From NCBI GenBank assembly GCA_023393525.1, contig JAEWKZ010000036.1, positions 1-14,292 on the forward strand: a stretch of DNA of 14,292 bases. Reading direction: 5' to 3'. Below the pieces are notes generated by a model, which saw nothing but the letters and a program-made list of their open reading frames with translations, ran no database searches and was not told where the DNA came from. Positions 1 through 6,927 of the stretch are shown here, in pieces (positions within the stretch are counted from its first letter, which is position 1; the number at the start of each line of letters is the position of its first letter). The translations under genes and the position numbers were made by a program. The stretch is from Pseudomonadota bacterium (GTDB lineage Bacteria > Desulfobacterota > Desulfovibrionia > Desulfovibrionales > Desulfomicrobiaceae).

Positions 1-267
1 CCCCTGGCGGGGCGCGGGGCAGCGCCCCGCATCTCTTCCACATCCACGCCCCCCCCCGACAATGACCTGGACCGTTTTTTGGCCCGCGCCAGGACGCACA
101 CGTTCACCATTTCGGCCATGGCCTTTCAGGACGCGTGGACTCTCAACCTGGAGCGGTTGCAGGGCTGCTGCATCCATGTGGTTCAGCCCGATGGGCGTCT
201 CGTGCCCTTTTGCGCCTTCAATCTGACGGCTCGCGATGGCCGGAGCCTGTACAGGGGACGGGAGTGA
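1..267 (+). CDS. trsS: TrsS-like radical SAM protein, C-terminal end (partial; possible frameshift)
   Basis: Frame 1 is open from the window edge to TGA at 265-267. Its last ~65 residues resemble the C-terminus of the radical SAM (seleno)protein TrsS family as I remember it: FTISAMAFQDAWTLNLERL, then a CC pair in GCCIHVV, then PDGRLVPFCAFNLT. The catalytic radical SAM domain with its CX3CX2C cluster would lie upstream of the window. The likely role, inferred from family and neighbours, is a step in maturing a molybdenum-enzyme cofactor. Before the run of nine Cs at 49-57, frame 3 (HLFHIHAPP) reads more like protein than frame 1, so a one-base slip in that run is possible. The stop overlaps the GTG start of the next gene. 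Family assignment is moderately sure; the frameshift is uncertain. Confidence 0.6.
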   Translation, partial: PLAGRGAAPRISSTSTPPPDNDLDRFLARARTHTFTISAMAFQDAWTLNLERLQGCCIHVVQPDGRLVPFCAFNLTARDGRSLYRGRE

Positions 268-1571
268 GGGTCAGCACGGTGGACGGTTTGACGGCGCGTC
301 GCCTCGGTATTCCGGTTCCTTTGCACAGAGCGGCCGTGGAGAGCGCCCAAATGGCTTCATTGCGTCGAACCATTGTCCATGCGGTGGAGAAAAGTCCGTG
401 GCATGGCCAACGCCTGGCCGGGATCGATCCCGGCTTGTTGCGGACGCGCACGGATCTGGCGCGTCTGCCCCTCATGGACAGCGCGGATGTGGCGGCCTGC
501 GGGCCGCGCATGTTGTGCGTGCCCCAGGGTGAGGTGGCGCGCATCGTCACGCTTCAGACTTCGGGCAGTACAGGAACGCCCAAGCGGTTGCATTTCACCC
601 GGGCGGACCTGGACGGAACGGTGGAGTTTTTTCTGCACGGAATGCTCAGTCTGGTGGATTCCTCCGATTCCGTGCTGGCGCTTTTGCCGTATTCCCAGCC
701 CGACAGCACAGGGGATCTGCTGATCCGGGCGCTGGCCGGGGAAGGAATCCGGTGTACGGGGCAGTGGCCGCCTGGCGAAGCCGGGACATTGGCGGCATTG
801 ATTCTGCGAGAAGGGTATTCCTGTGTCGCCGGCCTGCCTCAGCATCTGCTGGCCTTGGCCTCGACGCTGCCTTTCGGTCAGGTCCGGACCATGCTCTTGT
901 GTTCGGATTACGCGGCGCCCGTCCTGCGCAGCCGCATCGAGAAAAGCTGCGGCTGCGAGACGTTCCTGCATTATGGAACCACGGAAACGGGCCTGGGCGG
1001 AGGCGTGGAGTGCGCGGCCCACGATGGCTGCCATGTGCGCGAGTCCGATTTGCTGGTGGAGATCGTGGATCCGGAGTCGGGCGAGCCCGTGCCCGAGGAC
1101 GAGCCCGGCGAGGTGGTCGTGACCACCCTGGGCCGTCAGGCCATGCCTTTGGTCCGCTATCGCACAGGGGATCTGGCCCGGCTGACGACCAGGCCATGCC
1201 TGTGCGGCGGGGTCACCGCACGGCTTTGCGACATCGCGGGGAGACGGCGGGCCTGCACTCTGCGCGGCGGGTTTTCCATGACCAGCCGGGAGTTGGATGA
1301 CAGGATTTTTGGCGTGGAAGGTCTGATGGACTATCGCGCCGTTCTGGACATGGAGCATGGGAAGGAGCGCCTGGGCATTGAATTCTTGGCCGCAGCGGGG
1401 CATGACCGCCTGGAGGGCGACGTTGCGGATGCCGTGAGGCGCGTCCCGGCGGTGGCCGTGGCCCTGGAATTCGGGACTCTTGTCCTTGGCCCCATGCGCC
1501 GGATCGAGGCCTTTTCACCCTCCCATACAATCAAACGCTGCATTTCCGATCAACGCGGGAGCACACCGTGA
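264..1571 (+). CDS. DVU_1553-family AMP-dependent CoA ligase (phenylacetate-CoA ligase-like)
   Basis: A 435-residue protein of the adenylate-forming superfamily, closest in layout to phenylacetate-CoA ligases. These activate a carboxylate as acyl-AMP and pass it to CoA or another acceptor; the substrate here is unknown. Visible motifs are the ATP-binding loop TSGSTGTPK (residues 99-107), HYGTTETG (236-243), VRYRTGDLAR (297-306) with a cysteine pair just after it (PCLCGG), and a C-terminal HTIKR with a candidate catalytic lysine near 424. GTG at 264 was chosen because it overlaps the trsS stop as GTGA, with GGACGGGA just upstream; GTG 279 is an alternative. An in-frame ATG at 135 lies inside the trsS tail and is rejected. 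The gene is coupled to xdhC downstream. The neighbours suggest work on a cofactor rather than aromatic catabolism (inference). Confidence 0.85.
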   Translation: MRVSTVDGLTARRLGIPVPLHRAAVESAQMASLRRTIVHAVEKSPWHGQRLAGIDPGLLRTRTDLARLPLMDSADVAACGPRMLCVPQGEVARIVTLQTSGSTGTPKRLHFTRADLDGTVEFFLHGMLSLVDSSDSVLALLPYSQPDSTGDLLIRALAGEGIRCTGQWPPGEAGTLAALILREGYSCVAGLPQHLLALASTLPFGQVRTMLLCSDYAAPVLRSRIEKSCGCETFLHYGTTETGLGGGVECAAHDGCHVRESDLLVEIVDPESGEPVPEDEPGEVVVTTLGRQAMPLVRYRTGDLARLTTRPCLCGGVTARLCDIAGRRRACTLRGGFSMTSRELDDRIFGVEGLMDYRAVLDMEHGKERLGIEFLAAAGHDRLEGDVADAVRRVPAVAVALEFGTLVLGPMRRIEAFSPSHTIKRCISDQRGSTP

Positions 1572-2593
1572 ACGAGATACTCAAAGGGGTTTTGGAAACC
1601 CTGGAACAGGGCCGTGACCTGATTTTCTGCGGCATCGTCGAAAGTTCGGGCTCGGCTCCGCGCACGTCCGGGGCCCGGATGCTGGTTCTGGCGGACGGGA
1701 GCATCCGAGGGTCCGTGGGAGGAGGCCCGGTCGAAGGGGCCAGCCTGGATCGCGCCAGGAATATGCTTGAGCGGGGCGAGTCCCATCTGCTGCTGTCCTT
1801 TGACCTGAACTCGCGCACGGCCGCCCAGGCGGGCATGGTCTGCGGCGGCGCGGTCAAGGTGCTGCTGCAGCGCGTCACGCCGGAGCAGCGCGGCTTTTTC
1901 GAGCGGCTCAGCGAGTTGCACCGTGAGCGGCAACGACCGGTCCTGGTCACGGTCATGGGGGCGGAGCACGCGCCCACGCTGGCCTTCTGGTCCGAGGCGA
2001 CGGGTCTGGAGGGCGCGGAACTGCCCGAAGGCATGGCTTTGGAGCTGGCCCGCAAGGCGATGAAAACGCGCCAGAATTTCAATCTCGAAAACGATGGGCT
2101 GCGCGTCTTCGCGGAACCCCTGGTCGCGCCCACGGTGCTGCATCTCGTCGGCGCCGGGCACGTGGCCCTGGCCACGGCCAAAGTGGCCTCCTTTGCCGGG
2201 TTCGAGGTTGTGGTCATGGACGACCGGGCCGAGTTCGCCAACCAGGAACGCTATCCCGAAGCCCGCGAAGTACGGGTGCTCGGCAGTTTCGACGGCTGCC
2301 TGACGAATTTGGGGGCAGATGATTATGTGGTCATCGTTACCCGTGGGCACCTGCACGACCGCGACGTCCTGGCCCAGGCTCTGCGCACAAAGGCAGGGTA
2401 TGTCGGCATGATCGGGAGCCGGAGCAAACGCGACGCGGTGTATCGTTCGCTTCTTGCGTCCGGTTTTGTCCAGACCGACCTGGACCGGGTCCACTGTCCC
2501 ATCGGCCTGCCCATCGGCGCGGACACGCCGGAGGAGATCGCCGTGAGCATCGTCGCCGAAATGATCGGGGTGCGGGCGGGCCTGTCCGCATGA
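1568..2593 (+). CDS. xdhC: XdhC/CoxI-family molybdenum hydroxylase maturation protein
   Basis: A 341-residue protein with both halves of the XdhC family. The N-terminal XdhC/CoxI domain has SSGSAPR (26-32), GSVGGGPVEG (48-57) and GMVCGG (89-94). The C-terminal Rossmann domain has LVGAGHVA (193-200), the acidic DDR at the end of the next strand (218-220), and a tail with GMIGSRSK and GLPIGADTPEEIA. XdhC proteins bind molybdenum cofactor, oversee its sulfuration and pass it to xanthine dehydrogenase-type enzymes in the cytoplasm. The GTG start overlaps the previous stop (GTGA) and has GGGAG upstream. The protein ends inside the start of the nucleotidyltransferase gene, so the two are probably made together. 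No molybdenum hydroxylase structural gene is in the window; its target must be elsewhere. Confidence 0.93.
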   Translation: MNEILKGVLETLEQGRDLIFCGIVESSGSAPRTSGARMLVLADGSIRGSVGGGPVEGASLDRARNMLERGESHLLLSFDLNSRTAAQAGMVCGGAVKVLLQRVTPEQRGFFERLSELHRERQRPVLVTVMGAEHAPTLAFWSEATGLEGAELPEGMALELARKAMKTRQNFNLENDGLRVFAEPLVAPTVLHLVGAGHVALATAKVASFAGFEVVVMDDRAEFANQERYPEAREVRVLGSFDGCLTNLGADDYVVIVTRGHLHDRDVLAQALRTKAGYVGMIGSRSKRDAVYRSLLASGFVQTDLDRVHCPIGLPIGADTPEEIAVSIVAEMIGVRAGLSA

Positions 2594-3699
2594 TGCCGGA
2601 GGGAAGACGTTTCGTCGCAGTCATCCTGGCCGCCGGATTGTCTTCGCGCATGGGGAGTTTCAAGCCGCTCATGACCCTGGCGGGGCAATCGGTTCTGGCC
2701 CGGTGCGTAGGCGCTTTCCGAGATGCGGGAATCGCTGAGATCATGGTCGTGACTGGTCATCGCGCTTCCGAAGTTCACGTAGAGGTTGAAAGACTGGGCG
2801 TTTCAGCCATCCATAACCCGGCTTACGAACAGGGCATGTTTTCTTCAGTGCGGACCGCCGCATCCGGCCTGTCCGGCGTCGACGCCTTTTTCCTGCTGCC
2901 CGTGGACATAGCGCTGGTACGGTCCGCGACCATCGCATCCCTGGCCCGTGCCTATGACGGGCGCGTCGCCTATCCCGTTTTCGAGGGCGAGCGCGGGCAT
3001 CCGCCGCTCATTCCAGCGCGGTTGATTCCGGAAATTCTGCGGCACGACGGAGACGGAGGGATGAAAGGCCTGCTGGAGAGGCATCCGTTTCGGGACGTGC
3101 CTGTTTGGGACCAGGGGGTTCTGCTCGACGCGGACACTGCGGACGATTTCGCGGTCCTGGTCGGGCGCGCCGCGAAACTTTCCATCGGCACGAAGGACGA
3201 AATCGCCGCTTTGGCCAGGTCCATGCCCGAGCGCGGCGTGGCTCATGGCCACGCCGTGGCCGCTGTCGCCGTGCGTCTGGGCGAGGAACTGAACCGACAT
3301 GGCGGAACGCTTGATCTGGATCTGGTCCACAACGCCGCCCTGCTGCACGACGTGGCCAAGGGTCACCCTCGCCACGAGGCCGCCGGGGGCGAGTTTCTTG
3401 CGCGTCTGGGCCTGGGCGGCCTGGCCGGGATCGTGGCCGCCCACCGCGACGTGCCGCCTCCCGCTTCGGGCGTGCTTACGGAAAAGGAGGTTGTCTGTCT
3501 GGCGGACAAGCTGGTGCGCGGTTCGCAACGGATTTCCGTGCGCGAGCGTTTCGGGGAGAAGCTCGCGCTTTACCGCCACGATGCGGAGGCCTGTGCGGCC
3601 ATTCGCGGTCGCATGGGCAACGCCCTGGGTCTTCTCGACCTTGTGGAACTGACTTGCGGCCGGGGCATCGAGGAGATTCTGGACGGGGTGCTGCCGTGA
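2590..3699 (+). CDS. DVU_1551-family MocA-like nucleotidyltransferase fused to an HD domain
   Basis: A 369-residue two-domain protein. Residues 8-190 are a MobA/MocA-type NTP transferase: LAAGLSSRMGSFKPL (13-27) holds the nucleotide-binding loop and conserved lysine, PVDIALV (104-110) the metal aspartate, then GHPPLI (136-141) and LLDADTADDF (178-187). MocA homologues attach CMP to molybdopterin to give the dinucleotide cofactor used by molybdenum hydroxylases. Residues ~205-330 are HD-hydrolase-like, with HGHAVA (219-224), the metal-binding HD pair in ALLHDVAKGH (250-259) and AAHRD (283-287). The ATG overlaps the xdhC stop as ATGA; a second ATG follows directly. The fusion suggests one protein that makes and hydrolyses or recycles a nucleotide-linked cofactor (inference). 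A CTP:molybdopterin role is likely but unproven. Confidence 0.88.
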   Translation: MMPEGRRFVAVILAAGLSSRMGSFKPLMTLAGQSVLARCVGAFRDAGIAEIMVVTGHRASEVHVEVERLGVSAIHNPAYEQGMFSSVRTAASGLSGVDAFFLLPVDIALVRSATIASLARAYDGRVAYPVFEGERGHPPLIPARLIPEILRHDGDGGMKGLLERHPFRDVPVWDQGVLLDADTADDFAVLVGRAAKLSIGTKDEIAALARSMPERGVAHGHAVAAVAVRLGEELNRHGGTLDLDLVHNAALLHDVAKGHPRHEAAGGEFLARLGLGGLAGIVAAHRDVPPPASGVLTEKEVVCLADKLVRGSQRISVRERFGEKLALYRHDAEACAAIRGRMGNALGLLDLVELTCGRGIEEILDGVLP

Positions 3700-4289
3700 G
3701 CGTGATTTACCTCGTTCGCCACGGGGAGATCGCGCAGTCCTCGCCGCGTCGTTTCGTCGGCCAAAGCGATCTGCCGCTGACGAATCGTGGACGCGAGCAG
3801 ATGCGGCAGGTCGCCGGGTATCTTGTCGGCAGAGGGGTGCGGCGCGTGCTGTGCAGCCCGCTTTCGCGCTGCGTGGAGAGCGCGGGCATTCTCGGCTTGG
3901 CGCTTGGGCTTGAACCCGAAGCCGTGGCGGACCTGCGCGAGATAGGCCTTGGCGCCTGGGAGGGCTTGACCGTGGATGAGGTGCGGGAGCGCTTTCCCGG
4001 CGCTTACGAGGCCAGGGGCCGCGATCTGGCCGGGTTTCGGCCCGCGGGCGGCGAAAGCTTCGCGGACCTTCAGTGTCGCGCCTGGGCCGCCTTCGAAGCC
4101 ATATCGGGTTTTGATGCCACCCTGGCCATTGTCGCCCACGGCGGGGTCAATCGGACGCTGCTGTGCCGCGTTCTGGGCATGCCTCTGGAAAACCTGTTCC
4201 GGTTGGGACAGGACTATGCCTGCGTGAACATCCTGCGCGTCGATGAAGGCGGGTGCCTGGTAGACGCGGTCAACATGCCGTCGTCGTGA
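3696..4289 (+). CDS. Histidine phosphatase family protein (phosphoglycerate mutase-like; alpha-ribazole phosphatase type)
   Basis: A 197-residue enzyme of the histidine phosphatase superfamily, whose members form a phosphohistidine intermediate on small phosphoesters. The catalytic signature LVRHGE (6-11) is at the N-terminus, followed by LTNRGREQ (29-36), CSPLSRCVESA (53-63), LGAWEG (85-90) and the second catalytic histidine in VAHGG (147-151). Length and motif order fit the CobC/alpha-ribazole phosphatase group, but no cobalamin genes are nearby, so the substrate may be an intermediate of the cofactor pathway of this operon (inference). GTG at 3696 overlaps the previous stop (GTGA) and GGACGGGG lies 7 bases upstream; GTG 3702 is an alternative. 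It is the last gene of the coupled operon. Confidence 0.85.
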   Translation: MSVIYLVRHGEIAQSSPRRFVGQSDLPLTNRGREQMRQVAGYLVGRGVRRVLCSPLSRCVESAGILGLALGLEPEAVADLREIGLGAWEGLTVDEVRERFPGAYEARGRDLAGFRPAGGESFADLQCRAWAAFEAISGFDATLAIVAHGGVNRTLLCRVLGMPLENLFRLGQDYACVNILRVDEGGCLVDAVNMPSS

Positions 4290-4342
4290 CTCGGGAGAGA
4301 AAACCGTCTTTACTTCAAATTGCCGGACGGGTAGTGAGAGCC

Positions 4343-4391
4343 GAGGGGATGGGGTCCCCCTTGAACCGCGACAGCCGCCGATGACTCCTCC
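4343..4391 (+). promoter_or_regulatory. Fluoride (crcB-motif) riboswitch aptamer
   Basis: The RNA matches the crcB-motif architecture. The P1 hairpin AGGGG/CCCCU (4344-4348 with 4357-4361) encloses loop AUGGGGUC. A short helix GCG/CGC follows, and then GAUGACUCCU, the hallmark 3' element. The loop GGGGUC (4351-4356) can pair with GACUCC (4383-4388), including one G-U wobble, which gives the pseudoknot that builds the fluoride site. It lies about 155 bases upstream of crcB, the usual target gene. Fluoride binding generally turns expression on by preventing termination. The call rests on pattern, pairing and context; a covariance-model scan was not run. Confidence 0.88.
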
Positions 4392-4412
4392 CATGCCACA
4401 GCGATGGTAGGA
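4386..4412 (+). promoter_or_regulatory. Alternative hairpin of the fluoride riboswitch expression platform
   Basis: UCCUCCCAU (4386-4394) can pair with AUGGUAGGA (4404-4412) with one mismatch. Its 5' arm includes bases 4386-4388, part of the strand that forms the aptamer pseudoknot, so the two structures should compete. It could be the ligand-free conformation. This is inferred from base pairing only. Confidence 0.45.
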
Positions 4413-4426
4413 TTTGTGCGGCCCTG

Positions 4427-4452
4427 AAACCACGCCTGGACGTGGTTTTTTT
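4427..4452 (+). terminator. Intrinsic terminator between the fluoride aptamer and crcB
   Basis: A perfect 8-bp stem, AAACCACG with CGTGGTTT, around loop CCTGGA, ends in seven Ts (4446-4452). It sits after the fluoride aptamer and about 95 bases before crcB, so it is the probable fluoride-controlled switch. It would also stop read-through from the phosphatase operon. Confidence 0.85.
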
Positions 4453-4547
4453 GTTGGCTCATGCCGGACGCCGTGCGATGCTTGAGGAAAACGCGGCGGC
4501 CTGATGCGCCCCGAACGGGAACACCAGCTTCATTCGAGAGGAAGATG

Positions 4548-4922
4548 ATGTCGAAAATCGCCTTGATCGCCCTGGCCGGGGCCTTTGGGACCTTGTGCCG
4601 GTACTGGCTCTCGGGCCTGACCTATGACATTCTGGGCAAGGATTTCCCCTGGGGAACGTGGGCCGTGAACATTCTGGGCTGCTTTCTGTTCGGGCTCGTC
4701 TGGATACTGGCCGAGGAGCGCGGCTTTCTGTCGGCGCAGGCGCGGGTTCTGATCCTGACCGGATTCATGGGCGCGTTCACCACCTTTTCCACATTCGTCT
4801 TCGAGAGCGGCGCCTTGGCCGGCGACGCGCAATGGCTGAAATTGGCGCTCAATGTCGGCGGTCAGAATCTGGTTGGCCTGACGGCGCTCTATCTGGGCTC
4901 CAGTCTCGGCAGGATCATCTAG
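4548..4922 (+). CDS. crcB: Fluoride-specific ion channel CrcB (Fluc)
   Basis: A 124-residue integral membrane protein of typical CrcB/Fluc length with four predicted hydrophobic segments. Motifs include GAFGTLCRY (11-19) with the conserved arginine, GTWAVNILGCFLFG (36-49) with the pore asparagine, and TGFMGAFTTFSTF (71-83), the Phe-rich and TTFST signature of the pore and central sodium site. The family forms antiparallel dimers that let fluoride leave the cytoplasm. ATG 4548 lies 7 bases after GAGAGG; ATG 4545 is an in-frame alternative and the longer frame from 4461 has no good ribosome site. The fluoride riboswitch upstream supports the function. The stop codon overlaps the ribosome site of the next gene, indicating an operon. 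Confidence 0.95.
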   Translation: MSKIALIALAGAFGTLCRYWLSGLTYDILGKDFPWGTWAVNILGCFLFGLVWILAEERGFLSAQARVLILTGFMGAFTTFSTFVFESGALAGDAQWLKLALNVGGQNLVGLTALYLGSSLGRII

Positions 4923-4930
4923 GAGGGGCT

Positions 4931-6166
4931 ATGCATTCGCTCGTTAGCGTCAAATTCATGAAGATCTTTTTGGGAGAGGCCGCCAGGCACAAAGGGCGGC
5001 CCCTGCACGAGGCCATCGTCGATGAGGCCCGTCAGCGCGGTCTGGCCGGGGCCACGGTCAGTAGGGGATTCATGGGCTTCGGGGCGAACAGCCTTTTGCG
5101 CACCTCGAAAATTCTGCGCCTGTCCGAGGATCTGCCGGTCATGGTGGAAATCGTGGACACTCCCGAGCGCATTGACGCCTTTGCTCCCGTGGTCGACGCC
5201 ATGGTCGAGGACGGCAGCATCGTGATCTCCGAGGCCCGGGCCATCTTTCATCTTCCGTTGCGCATCCGGGACGTGATGACCGCCGATGTGGCCACGGTGA
5301 CTCCCGACACCCCGCTGACGCAGGTCGTGGAACTGCTTTTGCGCAGGGAAATAAAGGCCGTGCCGGTCATGGACGGCAAAGGGGTCGCGGGCATCATCAC
5401 GGGCGGGGATCTCTTGTCCAGGGGGGGGATGCCGCTGAGCCTCGACATGCAGTGCGCCCTGCCATCGGCCATGCGCGATGAGCATGTGCGCTGTCTCGAC
5501 TTCAAGGATCTGCGTGCCGCCGATGTCATGACCCGGCCCGTGCAGACGCTCAATATCAAGACCAAGGTGTCCGACGCCATGCAGTTCATGGCCAAGGGGG
5601 GCCTGAAGCGCCTGCCCGTGGTGGCCGATGACGGCAGCCTGATGGGCATTGTCAGCCGGGCCGACGTGCTCACGGCCATGGGCCGCGCCTCGGCGGTGGC
5701 GGGACATCTCGACGTGCTGCCCGAAGGCATGCGCGGCTCTGCGCGTGATGTCATGTACCGCAACGTGCCCACTGCCGGGGCCGATACGCCCCTGCCCGAT
5801 GTTCTGGAGAGACTGGTCGCCTCCCCTTTGCGCCGGGTGGTCATCGTGGACGGGGAGGGCAGGATCGAGGGCATCGTCCACGACCGTGACCTGTTGCAGC
5901 ATTTCGCCCGTCAGAACGCGCCCGGGATTCTGACCCGGCTGATCGGTTTTCTGTCCCAACCCAAGCTTGGATTCACCATCTCCGGCGGAACGGCCAGGGA
6001 CGTGATGACGACCAGGGTCGTCACCATCCCGCCTCAACTGCCCGTGTCCGATGTGATCCGGACCCTGCTCGAGCACAGGATCAAGCGGGTCGCTGTGGCC
6101 GACGAGTCGGGACGCCTGCTCGGCATGGTGGACCGGGACACGGTGCTGAAGGGCTTGGCGGGGTGA
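4931..6166 (+). CDS. DUF190 (PII-like) protein with four CBS motifs
   Basis: A 411-residue soluble protein. Residues 1-105 are a DUF190 domain (VKFMKIFLGEAARH, GLAGATVSRGFMGFG at 38-52, LSEDLPVMVEIVD at 64-76), a family I recall as having a GlnB/PII-like fold and often neighbouring crcB. Four CBS motifs follow, each opening with a DVM signature: ~111-166, ~195-250, ~269-325 and ~353-409. They can fold as two Bateman modules, which usually bind adenine nucleotides. ATG 4931 follows AGGAGGGG with ideal spacing and is 8 bases after crcB. The protein is probably co-induced by fluoride and may sense or modulate CrcB or the cell's energy state (inference). DUF190 fused to four CBS motifs is longer than the usual ~110-residue stand-alone form. 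Confidence 0.88.
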   Translation: MHSLVSVKFMKIFLGEAARHKGRPLHEAIVDEARQRGLAGATVSRGFMGFGANSLLRTSKILRLSEDLPVMVEIVDTPERIDAFAPVVDAMVEDGSIVISEARAIFHLPLRIRDVMTADVATVTPDTPLTQVVELLLRREIKAVPVMDGKGVAGIITGGDLLSRGGMPLSLDMQCALPSAMRDEHVRCLDFKDLRAADVMTRPVQTLNIKTKVSDAMQFMAKGGLKRLPVVADDGSLMGIVSRADVLTAMGRASAVAGHLDVLPEGMRGSARDVMYRNVPTAGADTPLPDVLERLVASPLRRVVIVDGEGRIEGIVHDRDLLQHFARQNAPGILTRLIGFLSQPKLGFTISGGTARDVMTTRVVTIPPQLPVSDVIRTLLEHRIKRVAVADESGRLLGMVDRDTVLKGLAG

Positions 6167-6240
6167 GGCGGGCCAGCTTTCGGCGCGACCGTCTTCCGGT
6201 CTGTCTGGATCGGGAGTCCGGTCTGCCTGACGAAAGGGGG

Positions 6241-6894
6241 CTATTTCAGGCTTTGGGCCACGGCCTCGCGGCCAAGGCGGCGGAGCATGCGGCTGGTGCG
6301 TTCGCCTTTCTTGCCGTTTTCCCTGTAAAAAATCAGCGCCTTGCGTACGGCATCCAACACCTCGTTGGCATCGAGCTTCGAGCCGAGCAGGATTCCGAGG
6401 CCGGGATTGAACGTGGCGGAACCCCCGAAATACAGGTCCCACCCCGCGTTTTTGCCGACCAGACCGATGTCGCGCACAAAACTGAGCCCGCAGCCGAAAC
6501 TGCAACCGGACACGCCGGTTTTGACCTTGAAGGGGTAGGGGCCGTTTTCCTTGAGCAGGACTGAAAGCTCGCGCCCGAGTTCCCGCGTCTGTTGTCTGCC
6601 ATATTTGCACTGCATGCTTCCCGGGCACACGCAAACCCCTGGAGGGCACTTGGAAACGGCAGTGCCCAGGGCGTCGACGATCTCATCCACCTTGTTTGCG
6701 GGGACTCCTTCCAGATTCATGCGCTGGCCGGTGGTGGCCCGCAGCGTGGGCAGGCCGTATGCGGTCATGACGTCCATGACGCGGCGCATCATGCCGATGG
6801 AAAGCTCGCCCTGGCTGAGGCACAGGCGCAGGGCGAACGTGCCGTCCTTGCGTTCCAGGGGCATGATGGTGATGGATTCGGAAACTGTGTTCAT
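6241..6894 (-). CDS. Assimilatory-type (low-spin) sulfite reductase, siroheme/[4Fe-4S]
   Basis: A 217-residue single-subunit member of the nitrite/sulfite reductase family, matching the small assimilatory-type sulfite reductase of Desulfovibrio in length and layout. It has one ferredoxin-like half-domain (residues ~8-75, with TTGQRMNLEGV) and one siroheme domain. The cluster ligands are C90-X5-C96 (CPGSMQC) and C131-X3-C135 (CSFGC), the signature binding a [4Fe-4S] cluster bridged to siroheme. The reaction would be six-electron reduction of sulfite to sulfide, though the physiological role of these proteins is unsettled. ATG 6894 has AAGG 8 bases upstream; an open frame from 6930 is less likely. 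It stands alone and converges with the DUF190-CBS gene. Confidence 0.88.
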   Translation of the reverse strand: MNTVSESITIMPLERKDGTFALRLCLSQGELSIGMMRRVMDVMTAYGLPTLRATTGQRMNLEGVPANKVDEIVDALGTAVSKCPPGVCVCPGSMQCKYGRQQTRELGRELSVLLKENGPYPFKVKTGVSGCSFGCGLSFVRDIGLVGKNAGWDLYFGGSATFNPGLGILLGSKLDANEVLDAVRKALIFYRENGKKGERTSRMLRRLGREAVAQSLK

Positions 6895-6927
6895 GTGACA
6901 AACCTTAAGGACAACGCGTGATTTTCG

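Noticed and set aside
15..30. GCGGGGC-GCCCCGC palindrome near the window start as a terminator
   Set aside because: It lies within coding sequence of the trsS-like gene, has no U-tract and is easily produced by GC-rich codons.
135..263. A longer N-terminus for the CoA ligase starting at ATG 135
   Set aside because: It overlaps the conserved trsS tail in another frame, its residues do not resemble the ligase family, and GTG 264 gives the same 4-bp coupling seen at the other operon junctions.
357..1403. Long open frame on the - strand across the CoA ligase gene
   Set aside because: It is antisense to a clear ligase, has a composition typical of GC-rich shadow frames and no recognisable motif. 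The same reasoning excludes similar - strand frames at 1550-2494, 2845-3579 and 3570-4433.
4658..4930. N-terminal extension of the DUF190-CBS protein into crcB
   Set aside because: ATG 4931 has a near-perfect AGGAGGGG site and begins the DUF190 domain; the extension reads crcB out of frame.
6167..6240. Terminator between the DUF190-CBS gene and the sulfite reductase
   Set aside because: Only a weak 5-bp hairpin (GACCG/CGGTC) without a T-run is present, which is not enough to call.
4919..6649. A 576-codon open frame on the - strand over the DUF190-CBS gene
   Set aside because: Rich in histidine, proline and arginine with no domain pattern. It lies opposite a gene with clear DUF190 and CBS signatures and runs into the sulfite reductase in another frame.
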